A stretch of 43,944 nt of DNA from Sedimentisphaerales bacterium (GTDB lineage: Bacteria > Planctomycetota > Phycisphaerae > Sedimentisphaerales > Anaerobacaceae): assembly GCA_016931715.1 (NCBI GenBank), contig JAFGEF010000021.1, forward strand, positions 1-43,944, given 5' to 3'. Of this stretch, positions 9,271-17,754 are shown piece after piece. The stretch's first letter is position 1; each line of letters starts with the position of its first letter. The position numbers and the translations under genes are program-made. The notes beneath the pieces were generated by a model. The model did no database searches. It saw only the letters and a program-made list of their open reading frames with translations, and was not told the origin of the DNA.

Positions 9271-9960
9271 TTATTTCTGCCCGTAATAAGCATTTTTACC
9301 ATGCTTCCGCAAATAATGTTTATCCAAAAGTACGTTATCGATTTGATTGGAATTTGGATTTATTGTTACCGTTCCCAGCGCCATCATTGCCACTTGTTCG
9401 AGGATGACGGCAGACTCCACGGCGGCATCGGGATTTTTACCCCAGGTGAACGGGCCGTGATTAGCAACAAGAACAGCAGGCATATGCATCGGTTTGATTG
9501 TTTTGAATCGTTTTACAATCGCTTTGCCTGTGTTCAGTTCATAATCCTGTTCTATTTCTTCTTTTGCCATTGGTTCAGTTACAGGGATTTCGCCATAGAA
9601 ATAATCCGCCGCGGTAGTACCAAAGCATGGAATTTCCATGCAGGCCTGTGCCCATATAGTCGCATACGTTGAATGAGTATGGCATACTCCGCCGATAGAT
9701 TTGAAATTACGATACAGCTCAAGATGTGTCGGAGTATCCGAAGATGGTTTAAGATTTCCTTCGACAATTTTTCCCTGCAGGTCGAGCAAAACGATTTTAT
9801 CCGGTGTAAGCTCATCGTAGCGAACGCCGCTGGGTTTTATGGCTACAATACCTTTTTTCCTGTTGATACCGCTTACATTTCCCCAACTGTATATTACGAG
9901 TCTTTGCCTTTGCAGCTCGATATTCGCATCACATACAGCTTGTTTTAATTTTTCAAACAT
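9271..9960 (-). CDS. araD: L-ribulose-5-phosphate 4-epimerase
   Basis: A 229-residue class II aldolase/epimerase that converts L-ribulose 5-phosphate to D-xylulose 5-phosphate, feeding the pentose phosphate pathway. Visible family features are G-N-V-S-G and K-P-S-G-V for phosphate binding, S-S-D-T-P-T-H-L with D75, and zinc ligands H94 and H96 in V-C-H-T-H-S and H168 in A-N-H-G-P-F. Its length matches E. coli AraD (231). It lies 9 nt after araB and 30 nt before araA, so the three are surely cotranscribed. Confidence 0.97.
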   Translation of the reverse strand: MFEKLKQAVCDANIELQRQRLVIYSWGNVSGINRKKGIVAIKPSGVRYDELTPDKIVLLDLQGKIVEGNLKPSSDTPTHLELYRNFKSIGGVCHTHSTYATIWAQACMEIPCFGTTAADYFYGEIPVTEPMAKEEIEQDYELNTGKAIVKRFKTIKPMHMPAVLVANHGPFTWGKNPDAAVESAVILEQVAMMALGTVTINPNSNQIDNVLLDKHYLRKHGKNAYYGQK

Positions 9961-9969
9961 AGCAGCTTC

Positions 9970-11643
9970 TTATGAATTAACTGTCTCTTTAATATTCAGT
10001 AAGTCCTTCATTATATTATGCATTGAAGCAGATTTTTCTTTTAATCCGAATGCGTCATGGAGCTGTTTATAAAGGGCGTAGAGTTTTTTATAAACAGCAT
10101 GATTTTTTGCAATCGGTTTATAAGTTACATCTTTTATGCCGCACATTGCAGCCTGCGCTGTGCTGTAATCGTGATGTGCGCCGCCGACTACGGCTGCCGC
10201 GACTGCTGAACCTAATGCACAGGTCTGTGCTGAGCGCGATACTTTCATCTCTCTTCCTGTAACATCTGCATAGATTTGCATAAGCATAGCATTCTTTTCA
10301 GCTATACCGCCGCAGTTGACTACTTCGCTGATTTTTACACCATATTCCTCAAAACGATTAATTATTGCCAATGCTCCAAAGGCTGTAGCTTCAATCAGCG
10401 CACGGTAAATTTCTTCCGGTTTAGTATGAAGCGTCTGACCTAAAAGAAGACCGGTAAGTCTCTGATCAACAAGAATAGTTCTGTTGCCATTATTCCAGTC
10501 AAGTGCCAAAAGACCCGATTGACCCGGTTTTAATTTAGCCGCCTTTTCTGTAAGAGCAAGGTGTGAGCCGGCTTCTTTGCCGCCCGGCTGGATGTAGTTC
10601 ACAAACCAGTTAAATATGTCACCCACTGCCGATTGGCCGGCTTCAAGACCGTAACAATCGGGTAAAATCGAACCTTCGACAATACCGCAAATGCCAGGAA
10701 TATCGGGAAGCTTTGTACTTGAAGGGGCAACAACCATATCACAGGTACTGGTACCAATGATTTTAACAAGTACTCCCGGCTTGATTCCTGAACCAACAGC
10801 GCCAAGATGCGCATCAAACGCACCCATTGCTACCGGGATGCCAGGAGTAAGACCCAGCTTTTTAGCCCATTCGTCTGTCAGCTTTCCGGCAGCCTGATCT
10901 ATTACATATGTCTTGTTGCCCAGCGTCTGGCGTAACTTGCCTAACCTGGTATCAAGTTTTGATAAGAACTTAACGTCCGGGTATCCACCCCATGAATCAT
11001 TAAACATTGCTTTATGCCCTGCGGCACAACGACAGCGTTTTAATTTGTCGGGGTGATCTGTACCAGTCAAAATCGCAGGAATCCAGTCGGCATGTTCAAT
11101 CCAGGTATATGCGGCGTCATAAACATTCGGCGCAGTTCTCAGGCAATGCAGCACTTTACTGAAAAACCATTCAGACGAGTAAGTTCCGCCGCACTTGGCG
11201 AGATATTCAGGATGCTCTTTTTTAGCCAATTCAGTAATCTCTGCCGCTTCTGCATAGCCTGTATGGTCCTTCCAGAGCCAGGCGTGAGCGTTAGGATTGT
11301 CCCTGAACGCATCAAGCATTGCCAAAGGCGTTCCATTTTTATCCACAGGCAGAGGAGTCGAGCCTGTTGTATCAACACCTATTCCGACAATATCTTTCGG
11401 ATTAAATTTTTTACAGGTTTTGCCTGCCTGCTGAATAGCCTGCTTGATGGTAACTTCTGCGCCCTTGAGATAATCCGCGGGATTCTGTCTTGCGAGATTG
11501 TGGTCTGCCGGATCGAGAATTATACCAGCCTGACCTGTTTCGTATTCATAGACCACAGTTCCTAATTCACTGCCGTTAGTGGTATCAACTATAACACACC
11601 TTACCGAGTTTGTCCCATAATCAAGACCGATTGTATATGCCAT
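9970..11643 (-). CDS. araB: Ribulokinase
   Basis: A 557-residue FGGY-family kinase phosphorylating L-ribulose. The N-terminal G-L-D-Y-G-T-N-S-V-R-C ATP-binding motif is clear, as are G-V-G-I-D-T-T-G-S-T-P-L-P, W-I-E-H-A-D-W-I-P and C-R-C-A-A-G-H-K-A-M. Near the end N-C-G-G-I-A-E-K-N-A-M-L-M-Q-I-Y-A-D-V carries the FGGY C-terminal signature. A consensus AGGAG lies 8 nt upstream of the ATG. It is the first gene of the ara operon and is divergent from a sodium/solute symporter. No AraC or AraR regulator is encoded nearby. Confidence 0.97.
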   Translation of the reverse strand: MAYTIGLDYGTNSVRCVIVDTTNGSELGTVVYEYETGQAGIILDPADHNLARQNPADYLKGAEVTIKQAIQQAGKTCKKFNPKDIVGIGVDTTGSTPLPVDKNGTPLAMLDAFRDNPNAHAWLWKDHTGYAEAAEITELAKKEHPEYLAKCGGTYSSEWFFSKVLHCLRTAPNVYDAAYTWIEHADWIPAILTGTDHPDKLKRCRCAAGHKAMFNDSWGGYPDVKFLSKLDTRLGKLRQTLGNKTYVIDQAAGKLTDEWAKKLGLTPGIPVAMGAFDAHLGAVGSGIKPGVLVKIIGTSTCDMVVAPSSTKLPDIPGICGIVEGSILPDCYGLEAGQSAVGDIFNWFVNYIQPGGKEAGSHLALTEKAAKLKPGQSGLLALDWNNGNRTILVDQRLTGLLLGQTLHTKPEEIYRALIEATAFGALAIINRFEEYGVKISEVVNCGGIAEKNAMLMQIYADVTGREMKVSRSAQTCALGSAVAAAVVGGAHHDYSTAQAAMCGIKDVTYKPIAKNHAVYKKLYALYKQLHDAFGLKEKSASMHNIMKDLLNIKETVNS

Positions 11644-11942
11644 AATATTTCTCCTAATTATTTTTAGTCAGCTTATGATAGGCATTTTCAGCATAAGTAT
11701 CAAGTTTATACTCATAAATAAATAAGCTATTTTTTATAATTTTCTGCGATGGATTAATATTGTATTCGATTCTCAGGATGTTGGAAGTTTTGTCTAATCA
11801 ATACTTTAGGAACTTATTATTGCTGAAAAAGTGTTTATTTTCGGACTAATTTTAACAAATGCTGTTTTTATCAGAAATTTTATATATTTTGGTAAAACAT
11901 ATTGCAAGGAATGTTAAAAGACAATAGAATTTCACAAAGCTA

Positions 11943-11957
11943 AACTTGAGTCAAGTT
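11943..11957. promoter_or_regulatory. Palindromic operator candidate in ara/symporter gap
   Basis: AACTTGA-G-TCAAGTT is a perfect 7+1+7 palindrome about 42 bp upstream of the symporter start, in the 355-bp divergent control region (11644-11998) shared with araB. A dimeric repressor could act here. The rest of the region is AT-rich, with no reading frame or strong hairpin that I can see. Confidence 0.4.
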
Positions 11958-11998
11958 GTAAAGGTAAACAAATTATATTATCAATGAAAGGACCTCTT

Positions 11999-13795
11999 AT
12001 GGGCTCATTCGAAGTTCTTGGGCAAGCTGGGAATTCATTTACTGGTTTGGACTGGATATTTATTTTAGGCTATTTTGGCATTCTTCTTGGTATTGCCTGG
12101 TGGGTGATTAGAAAGAGAAAGGATACTGCCGATGACTACTTCCTTGCCGGGCGAAACCTTGGGTGGTTTATTGTTGGTGCATCGATTTTTGCCTCCAATA
12201 TCGGCTCAGAGCACTTAGTTGGTCTGGCCGGCTCGGGTACGACTGATGGTGTAGCAATGGCACACTATGAGCTTCATGCCTGGTGTCTTCTGATTTTGGG
12301 CTGGGTTATGGTACCTTTTTATATGCGTTCCAAAGTATTTACCATGCCTGAATTTCTTGAAAGACGCTTTTCAGCATCTTCACGTTTGGTCTTGTCAGTC
12401 ATTTCTCTTGTTGCCTATGTCGTGACAAAAATTGCGGTCGGCATTTTTGCCGGCGGCGTCGTATTTTCAGTTCTCCTGCCGGAAATTAATATAGATATAG
12501 GCTTTATGGTTTTGGATAGTTTCTGGATAGGTTCTATTCTTGTCATTGTCCTGACGGGTATTTATACTGTTCTCGGCGGTTTCAGGGCAGTAGCTTACAC
12601 CGAAGCCATACAAACGGTTATTCTTGTATTCGGTTCTATCTTACTGACAATCTATGGCCTTAAAGAATTAGGCGGCTGGGGACAGTTGCGTGAGATTTGC
12701 GGCTCTGAGATGTTCAACCTGTGGAAACCGCTGGTACCAGATGGAATTGAAAGCACTTGGGCGCCAGTAAAGGAACCTGGAAGAATGGCCTGGTACTTCA
12801 ATGATAATTATCCATGGCTGGGAATGCTCTTCTGTGCACCGGTAATAGGTTTGTGGTATTGGTGTACTGACCAGTATATAGTACAGCGTGCATTGGGAGC
12901 TCCAAACGAACGCGAGGCACGACGAGGTTCAATTTGTGCATCATTTTTCAAGCTCCTGCCTGTATTTATCTTCATCATTCCAGGTATGATATGTTTTGCC
13001 CTGGCTACTAAAGAAGGTGGAAATGAAGCCATTGCGAAGGTATTATTGGATGCAGATGGAAATGTAATTCGCGAAAAGGCTCAGAGTGCTTTTCCCTTGT
13101 TAGTTATGAATGTTCTTCCATCCGGCGTACGAGGAATCGTAGTAGCCGGCTTATTAGCGGCTTTAATGAGTTCACTTGCAGGCTGTTTCAACGCTTCTTC
13201 CACTCTTTTCACTATAGATTTTTATTCCAGGTTCCGTCCTAAAGCAACACAGCACCAGCTAGTATGGGTCGGCAGGGTTGCTACTTCTGTAATGGTGCTC
13301 ATTGGTTTATTATGGATACCTGTGATAAAAGGCGGCAAAGGCTTATATGATTATCTGCAGGGTGTGCAGTCGTATCTTGCTCCGCCAATTTTCGTAGTCT
13401 TCTTCTTAGGTGTATTTTGGAAACGTCTTAATGGAAAAGGTTGCCTTGCAGCTCTTATTGTCGGCTTCATATTAGGCTTGGTTCGTCTGGGAATAGATAC
13501 ACCAGTCAAATTGTTAGGCAAGAGTTATGATCCAGGCACTTTTCTCTGGATTATGAACAATATATTCTTCCAGTACTATAGTATTTTAATCCTTATTGTC
13601 TGCATCAGTGTTATGGTGGTTGTCAGCTACTTGACTAAGGCTCCATCATACGAAAAGATAAGCGGTCTTACATACGGAACGACAACCGCTGAGCACAAGA
13701 AGGAATCACGAGCAAGCTGGTCAACGGCAGATGTTGTTTTCTCCGTTATTCTGTGTATTCTTATTCTTGGTGCTTATCTGTACTTCAGAGGTTAA
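11999..13795 (+). CDS. SSS-family sodium/solute (sugar) symporter
   Basis: A 598-residue polytopic protein of the solute:sodium symporter family (SGLT-like). It has about 13-14 hydrophobic helices and the family motif D-D-Y-F-L-A-G-R-N-L-G-W-F-I-V-G-A-S-I-F-A-S-N-I-G near the first helices. G-L-W-Y-W-C-T-D-Q-Y-I-V-Q-R appears in the middle; this motif is typical of the SGLT/YidK-type sugar symporters. I use the ATG at 11999 because AAAGGAC lies 6 nt upstream; the ATG at 11984 has no Shine-Dalgarno. Divergent from araBDA, it is probably the arabinose (or related sugar) importer, but substrate is inferred from context only. Confidence 0.92.
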   Translation: MGSFEVLGQAGNSFTGLDWIFILGYFGILLGIAWWVIRKRKDTADDYFLAGRNLGWFIVGASIFASNIGSEHLVGLAGSGTTDGVAMAHYELHAWCLLILGWVMVPFYMRSKVFTMPEFLERRFSASSRLVLSVISLVAYVVTKIAVGIFAGGVVFSVLLPEINIDIGFMVLDSFWIGSILVIVLTGIYTVLGGFRAVAYTEAIQTVILVFGSILLTIYGLKELGGWGQLREICGSEMFNLWKPLVPDGIESTWAPVKEPGRMAWYFNDNYPWLGMLFCAPVIGLWYWCTDQYIVQRALGAPNEREARRGSICASFFKLLPVFIFIIPGMICFALATKEGGNEAIAKVLLDADGNVIREKAQSAFPLLVMNVLPSGVRGIVVAGLLAALMSSLAGCFNASSTLFTIDFYSRFRPKATQHQLVWVGRVATSVMVLIGLLWIPVIKGGKGLYDYLQGVQSYLAPPIFVVFFLGVFWKRLNGKGCLAALIVGFILGLVRLGIDTPVKLLGKSYDPGTFLWIMNNIFFQYYSILILIVCISVMVVVSYLTKAPSYEKISGLTYGTTTAEHKKESRASWSTADVVFSVILCILILGAYLYFRG

Positions 13796-13841
13796 TACTG
13801 ATATACTGCAAATATTGAGTAAGATATAGGTATTTATAATA

Positions 13842-13888
13842 TCACCGCTTCATTCGCTTATAAGGTGGATGGAGCGGTGAGTTTTTTT
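13842..13888 (+). terminator. Rho-independent terminator of the symporter gene
   Basis: TCACCGCT (13842-13849) pairs perfectly with AGCGGTGA (13873-13880), with partial pairing inside the loop (CTTATAAG), followed by G and seven T residues (13882-13888). It lies 47 bp after the symporter stop. Bases 13889-14125 contain no gene that I can see. Confidence 0.85.
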
Positions 13889-14125
13889 AGCCGGAACTCA
13901 GGTTTTGTATTTAATAGTCTTTTTTATTTGGTTTTGTTTTGCTCGATAAAATTTCTTAATACACTTTGTTGGTTTGTAAAAACTTTCAAGCCATAAATAA
14001 TTTAGAATCGATGTATCAGAAAAAGGGATGATTTAGAATATTATAATCAGCATGCTAACACGGACTATTTATTAAATTGAACTTTTGCAAAAAATAAGAA
14101 AAGGCATACCTTGGGAAGAAAATAA

Positions 14126-14165
14126 CAGGCGGATTTTAACCTGTTTTCAGATAAAAATCCGCCTG
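14126..14165 (-). terminator. Terminator of the galM-like gene
   Basis: CAGGCGGATTTT (14126-14137) and AAAATCCGCCTG (14154-14165) form a perfect 12-bp stem with a 16-nt loop, followed on the minus strand by a T-rich tract (TTATTTTC). It lies 44 bp beyond the stop of the aldose epimerase gene at 14209. Confidence 0.75.
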
Positions 14166-14208
14166 AATGAAATTCGATTGCCTTGAAATATCAAGTCTTC
14201 AGCAGTAT

Positions 14209-15399
14209 TTACTTTGTTAAAAACTTGTAGATTGTAGTTGTCTTATAGGTCTGTTTCGGACGAAGAGTAGTAGTCGGCCACTGAGGTTGGTTCGGGGAAT
14301 CAGGATTATGCTGGCTTTCCAGGCATAAAGCAGCATGTTTCTGATAAACCCAGCCGCCTTTTCCAGTTATAGTTCCATCAAGGAAGTTACCTGAATAGAA
14401 TTGAAGAGATGGTTCTGTCGTCCAGACTTCCATAGCACGTCCGGTAGATGGATCGTAGAGTTCCGCAGCAAGTGTTAATTTGTTCCAATCCTTATTCAAG
14501 ACAAAATTATGGTCATAGCCGGGACCATACTTGATTTGCTGGTCATCAGCATTGATATCTTTGCCGATAGCTTTGGCGGTACGGAAGTCGAAAGGTGTAC
14601 CGGCTACCGGGGTTATTTCACCAGTCGGGATAAGTCCGCTATCGACAGGTGTCATTTTGTCAGCGTTAATCATCAGCTCGTGACCGAGAATGTCACCTTT
14701 GCCTGCGAGATTGAAATATCCATGAGAAGTCAGATTCACTATTGTTGGTTTGTCTGTTTTGGCTCTGTATTCTATTTTAAGCTCATCCTTATTGGTCCAA
14801 AGATATTTTACAGTTACATTCAGGTTGCCCGGATAACCTTCTTCGCCGTCTTTACTGAGATAGGTCAGCTCCAGACCTTTAGCGCCTTTCTCTGAGATTT
14901 CTTTGGCATCCCACAGGACTTTATCGAAACCGACATTTCCGCCGTGAAGGTGGTTTATATTATTGTTGTTGGTAGCTAATGTATATTCTTTGCCGTCAAG
15001 CTCGAATTTGCCTTTGGCTATTCTGTTTCCATATCGTCCTATAAGAGCGCCGAAATAAGGAATATCCTTAGTGTATTTCTCAGCAGAATCACAGCCAAGC
15101 ACTACATCACCTAAATTTCCGTCTTTATCAGGTACTTTCAGTGAAACTATGATGCCGCCGTAATTCGTAATTTTTATTTCGCTGCCTTTGCTATTGACGA
15201 GAGTGTAAATATCGGCATCCTTTCCGTCAGGTGTTTTGCCGAATGATTCTTTTGTAATAGAGGCTTTTTGTAATCCAGTCCCGCAGCCCATGAGTAAACC
15301 GAGGCACAGGATTAAAAAAACATGAAATAAGAAAAATATGAGGTTCTGATTCCGCGATCTTTGATTTGAGATTTTTGAGTTTGCAATTGAGTGTTTCAT
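14209..15399 (-). CDS. galM: Lipoprotein aldose 1-epimerase (mutarotase)
   Basis: A 396-residue galactose-mutarotase-fold protein interconverting alpha and beta anomers of aldoses. Catalytic residues can be placed: H150/H152 in N-H-L-H-G-G, H226 in T-S-H-G-Y-F-N-L, and the general base E361 in C-L-E-S-Q-H. The N terminus has a positively charged stretch, a long hydrophobic core and a lipobox L-L-M-G-C with C39, so it should be membrane-anchored outside the cytoplasm. I use the ATG at 15399, which has AAAGGAA upstream; an in-frame TTG at 15420 is an alternative. Location beside the sugar genes suggests it supplies the anomer used by the importer. Confidence 0.93.
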   Translation of the reverse strand: MKHSIANSKISNQRSRNQNLIFFLFHVFLILCLGLLMGCGTGLQKASITKESFGKTPDGKDADIYTLVNSKGSEIKITNYGGIIVSLKVPDKDGNLGDVVLGCDSAEKYTKDIPYFGALIGRYGNRIAKGKFELDGKEYTLATNNNNINHLHGGNVGFDKVLWDAKEISEKGAKGLELTYLSKDGEEGYPGNLNVTVKYLWTNKDELKIEYRAKTDKPTIVNLTSHGYFNLAGKGDILGHELMINADKMTPVDSGLIPTGEITPVAGTPFDFRTAKAIGKDINADDQQIKYGPGYDHNFVLNKDWNKLTLAAELYDPSTGRAMEVWTTEPSLQFYSGNFLDGTITGKGGWVYQKHAALCLESQHNPDSPNQPQWPTTTLRPKQTYKTTTIYKFLTK

Positions 15400-15671
15400 A
15401 CAAATTCCTTTCTTGAGCAAAATTCCTAATTAAATTACAACCTGTCGAAGTCTGTAAGACAGTAAAAACAGGTTCCCAATTTATTGTATTATGATATCAA
15501 AAATATAGTATTGGCAAGGATAAAAATCAAAAAATACTCTTTCTATTCCTCAAAATAATTTAGTGTAACTTTTTTTAAAAAAATGTGCCTTAACTGTAAA
15601 AATAGGATAAATCGGGCAACAAACTATTGCATTTTTCCGCTAATATCTTTATGCTAATACGCTATTATTGA

Positions 15672-15728
15672 ACTTCTCTCTTGAGAAGTAGATGTAACTG
15701 TTACCGGAAATAAAACATAACATATAAT
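15672..15728 (+). promoter_or_regulatory. metK upstream region: hairpin and promoter
   Basis: In the 366-bp gap 15400-15765, ACTTCTC (15672-15678) and GAGAAGT (15683-15689) form a perfect stem with a TCTT loop. Downstream, TTACCG (15701-15706) and TATAAT (15723-15728) with 16-bp spacing are a plausible metK promoter, and GAGGT at 15756-15760 is the Shine-Dalgarno. I see no SAM riboswitch consensus. The hairpin lies upstream of the predicted transcript and may be an operator. Confidence 0.4.
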
Positions 15729-15765
15729 GGTACAATTAACGATGGTTCCTGATTTGAGGTAAAAA

Positions 15766-16968
15766 ATGGCAAAAAAAGTAATATCAGACAAGGCAAATTT
15801 GAACTCCATTTCGTATTTATTCACAAGTGAATCCGTAACAATGGGACATCCCGACAAGGTATGCGATAATATATCCGATTCGATACTCGATGCGATGCTT
15901 GCCCAGGACCCTAAAAGCAGAGTTGCCTGTGAGACGCTCGTAACAACCGGACTGGTTGTTGTTGCCGGTGAAATTACAACAAAAGCGATTGTTAATATTC
16001 CTGATGTCATTCGCAATGCGATTAAGAAAATAGGTTATACTGACCCGAATATGGGATTTGACTATGAAAACTGTGCCGTTATGGTAACGCTCGACAGGCA
16101 AAGCCCGGATATTTCGCAGGGTGTATCGGAAGGCGAAGGACTGCATAAAGAACAAGGCGCTGGCGACCAGGGCATAATGTTCGGCTACGCATGTAAGGAG
16201 ACTCCTGCTCTTATGCCCATGCCTATCCAGCTCGCTCATAAAATCACAACAAGGCTGGAACAGCTTCGACAGAATAGAAAGCTCCCATGGCTCAGACCCG
16301 ATGGAAAAAGCCAGGTAACAGTCGAATACGAAAATAACAAACCCAAAAGAATACATACGGTTGTCGTAGCGGCTCAGCATGACCCGACTGTCAAATATTA
16401 CACACTTCAAAAGGAAATTATCAAGCAGGTCGTTTTACCTGTCCTGCCGAAAAATATGGTCGATAAAAATACGATTTATCATATAAATCCTACAGGCAGG
16501 TTTGTCATAGGCGGCCCGAAGGGTGATTGCGGAGTAACAGGAAGAAAAATCATTGTCGATACCTATGGTGGAAGAGGAAGTCACGGCGGCGGTGCTTTCA
16601 GCGGAAAAGACCCGACCAAAGTTGACCGGACAGCAAGCTATATGGCACGTCATGTCGCCAAGAACATTGTCGCGGCAGGTCTTGCTGATGTCTGCGAAAT
16701 ACAGCTTTCTTATGCTATCGGCGTTGCTGATCCTATCTCAGTCCATGTCAATACAGAAGGCACTGCGAAAATCAGCGAGCAGCAGATAAGCCAGTTAGTC
16801 AGAGAGCATTTCCCTCTCACGCCAAAGGGAATGATAAACTATCTGAAACTTGCCAGGCCGATTTTCGCCCAGACTTCTCATGGCGGCCACTTTGGCAGAA
16901 CAGGCGAAGATTTCACCTGGGAAAAGACCAACAAAGCGAAAGCTCTGCGAAAAGCAGCCGGATTGTAA
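15766..16968 (+). CDS. metK: S-adenosylmethionine synthase
   Basis: A 400-residue methionine adenosyltransferase making S-adenosylmethionine from methionine and ATP. All signatures are present: [15 protein letters not shown] near the N terminus, [12 protein letters not shown], the phosphate-binding [15 protein letters not shown] and [10 protein letters not shown]. Length and domain order are those of the family. It is monocistronic, with a Shine-Dalgarno (GAGGT) 6 nt before the ATG. A palindromic element follows its stop. Confidence 0.98.
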   Translation: MAKKVISDKANLNSISYLFTSESVTMGHPDKVCDNISDSILDAMLAQDPKSRVACETLVTTGLVVVAGEITTKAIVNIPDVIRNAIKKIGYTDPNMGFDYENCAVMVTLDRQSPDISQGVSEGEGLHKEQGAGDQGIMFGYACKETPALMPMPIQLAHKITTRLEQLRQNRKLPWLRPDGKSQVTVEYENNKPKRIHTVVVAAQHDPTVKYYTLQKEIIKQVVLPVLPKNMVDKNTIYHINPTGRFVIGGPKGDCGVTGRKIIVDTYGGRGSHGGGAFSGKDPTKVDRTASYMARHVAKNIVAAGLADVCEIQLSYAIGVADPISVHVNTEGTAKISEQQISQLVREHFPLTPKGMINYLKLARPIFAQTSHGGHFGRTGEDFTWEKTNKAKALRKAAGL

Positions 16969-17030
16969 TAACTATTGTTCTTCTAAAAACAGAACCATAA
17001 TTTCAAAATTTAAATTTAACTTTTAGAATA

Positions 17031-17120
17031 ATGGGTGGCAGCCTCATCCTGTTTTTTTAGGATGGGGATGGTAAATTCGTACAAAACCATCCCCAAACTG
17101 CGTTTGAGGCTGCCGCCCAT
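17031..17120. repeat. 90-bp REP-like palindromic element
   Basis: The outer arms ATGGGTGGCAGCCTCA (17031-17046) and TGAGGCTGCCGCCCAT (17105-17120) pair over 16 bp with one G/T mismatch. Inside are a second perfect 9-bp stem, GGGGATGGT (17064-17072) with ACCATCCCC (17086-17094), and a minor TCCT/AGGA hairpin around a T7 tract. This nested layout resembles REP or MITE-like elements mobilised in trans. It may also end metK transcription. No transposase is present in the window. Confidence 0.65.
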
Positions 17121-17211
17121 AAATATTTATTGAGATTAGTCCGCTGGATATTGCAGTAAAATATTTTAAAAACTTTATATAAAATACTCCCTTTCGGTGT
17201 GTAATAAGGTA

Positions 17212-17754
17212 ATGGAAGATAAGCTGCTTATCTGGAAATTTAAGCACGGCTCTCGCGAAGCCCTGCGGCGTATCTATGACAAGTATCATAGCCATTTGCT
17301 GAAAATCGCTATCGTGCTGACCGGCAACATCGACACGGCTGAAGATATTGTGCAGGAAGTTTTCACTAATTTTGCGCAAACCTCGAAACGGCTCGAACTG
17401 AACGGCAGTCTGAAAAGTTATCTCACTACAAGTGTCCTGAACGCGGTGCGCAATCTCAGACGCGACAGAAACAGGCACAATGCAGATACGCTTGAAGAAT
17501 CCGAGCAGGTAGTTTCGATGGCAAAACGGCCGGACCAGTGGGCGATTTTAAGCGAGCAATTGGAAAACCTGAGCATTGCAATGACGAATCTTCCTTACGA
17601 GCAGAAAGAAGTCATTACATTGCGAATGGAAGCGGATATGCCGCTCAATAAAATTGCCGATTTGCAGAAAACTTCCATTAGTACAGTAAATGCCCGTTAC
17701 CGGTACGGAATTGAAAAATTGAGGTCTTTATTGAATAGCGAGGTGAAAGTATGA
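17212..17754 (+). CDS. ECF-type RNA polymerase sigma factor
   Basis: A sigma-70 family ECF factor of about 180 residues. Region 2 includes D-T-A-E-D-I-V-Q-E-V-F and L-K-S-Y-L-T-T-S-V-L-N-A-V-R-N; region 4 includes L-P-Y-E-Q-K-E-V-I-T-L-R and the helix-turn-helix S-I-S-T-V-N-A-R-Y-R-Y-G-I-E-K-L-R. It recruits RNA polymerase to a dedicated regulon. The start may be the ATG at 17212 (AAGG nearby) or a GTG at 17197. Its last codons overlap the following gene by 4 nt, so the two products are translationally coupled, as expected for a sigma/anti-sigma pair. Confidence 0.93.
   Translation: MEDKLLIWKFKHGSREALRRIYDKYHSHLLKIAIVLTGNIDTAEDIVQEVFTNFAQTSKRLELNGSLKSYLTTSVLNAVRNLRRDRNRHNADTLEESEQVVSMAKRPDQWAILSEQLENLSIAMTNLPYEQKEVITLRMEADMPLNKIADLQKTSISTVNARYRYGIEKLRSLLNSEVKV

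Noticed and set aside
15421..15765. A SAM riboswitch ahead of metK
   Set aside because: I looked for SAM-I and SAM-II consensus segments and found none; the only structure is a 7-bp hairpin upstream of the predicted promoter.
15817..16410. A 197-codon minus-strand frame opposite metK
   Set aside because: Antisense shadow of metK with Cys/His/Tyr-rich, non-protein-like composition.
17044..17478. A 144-codon minus-strand frame across the palindromic element and the sigma gene
   Set aside because: Antisense to the sigma factor and partly inside a repeat; no family resemblance.
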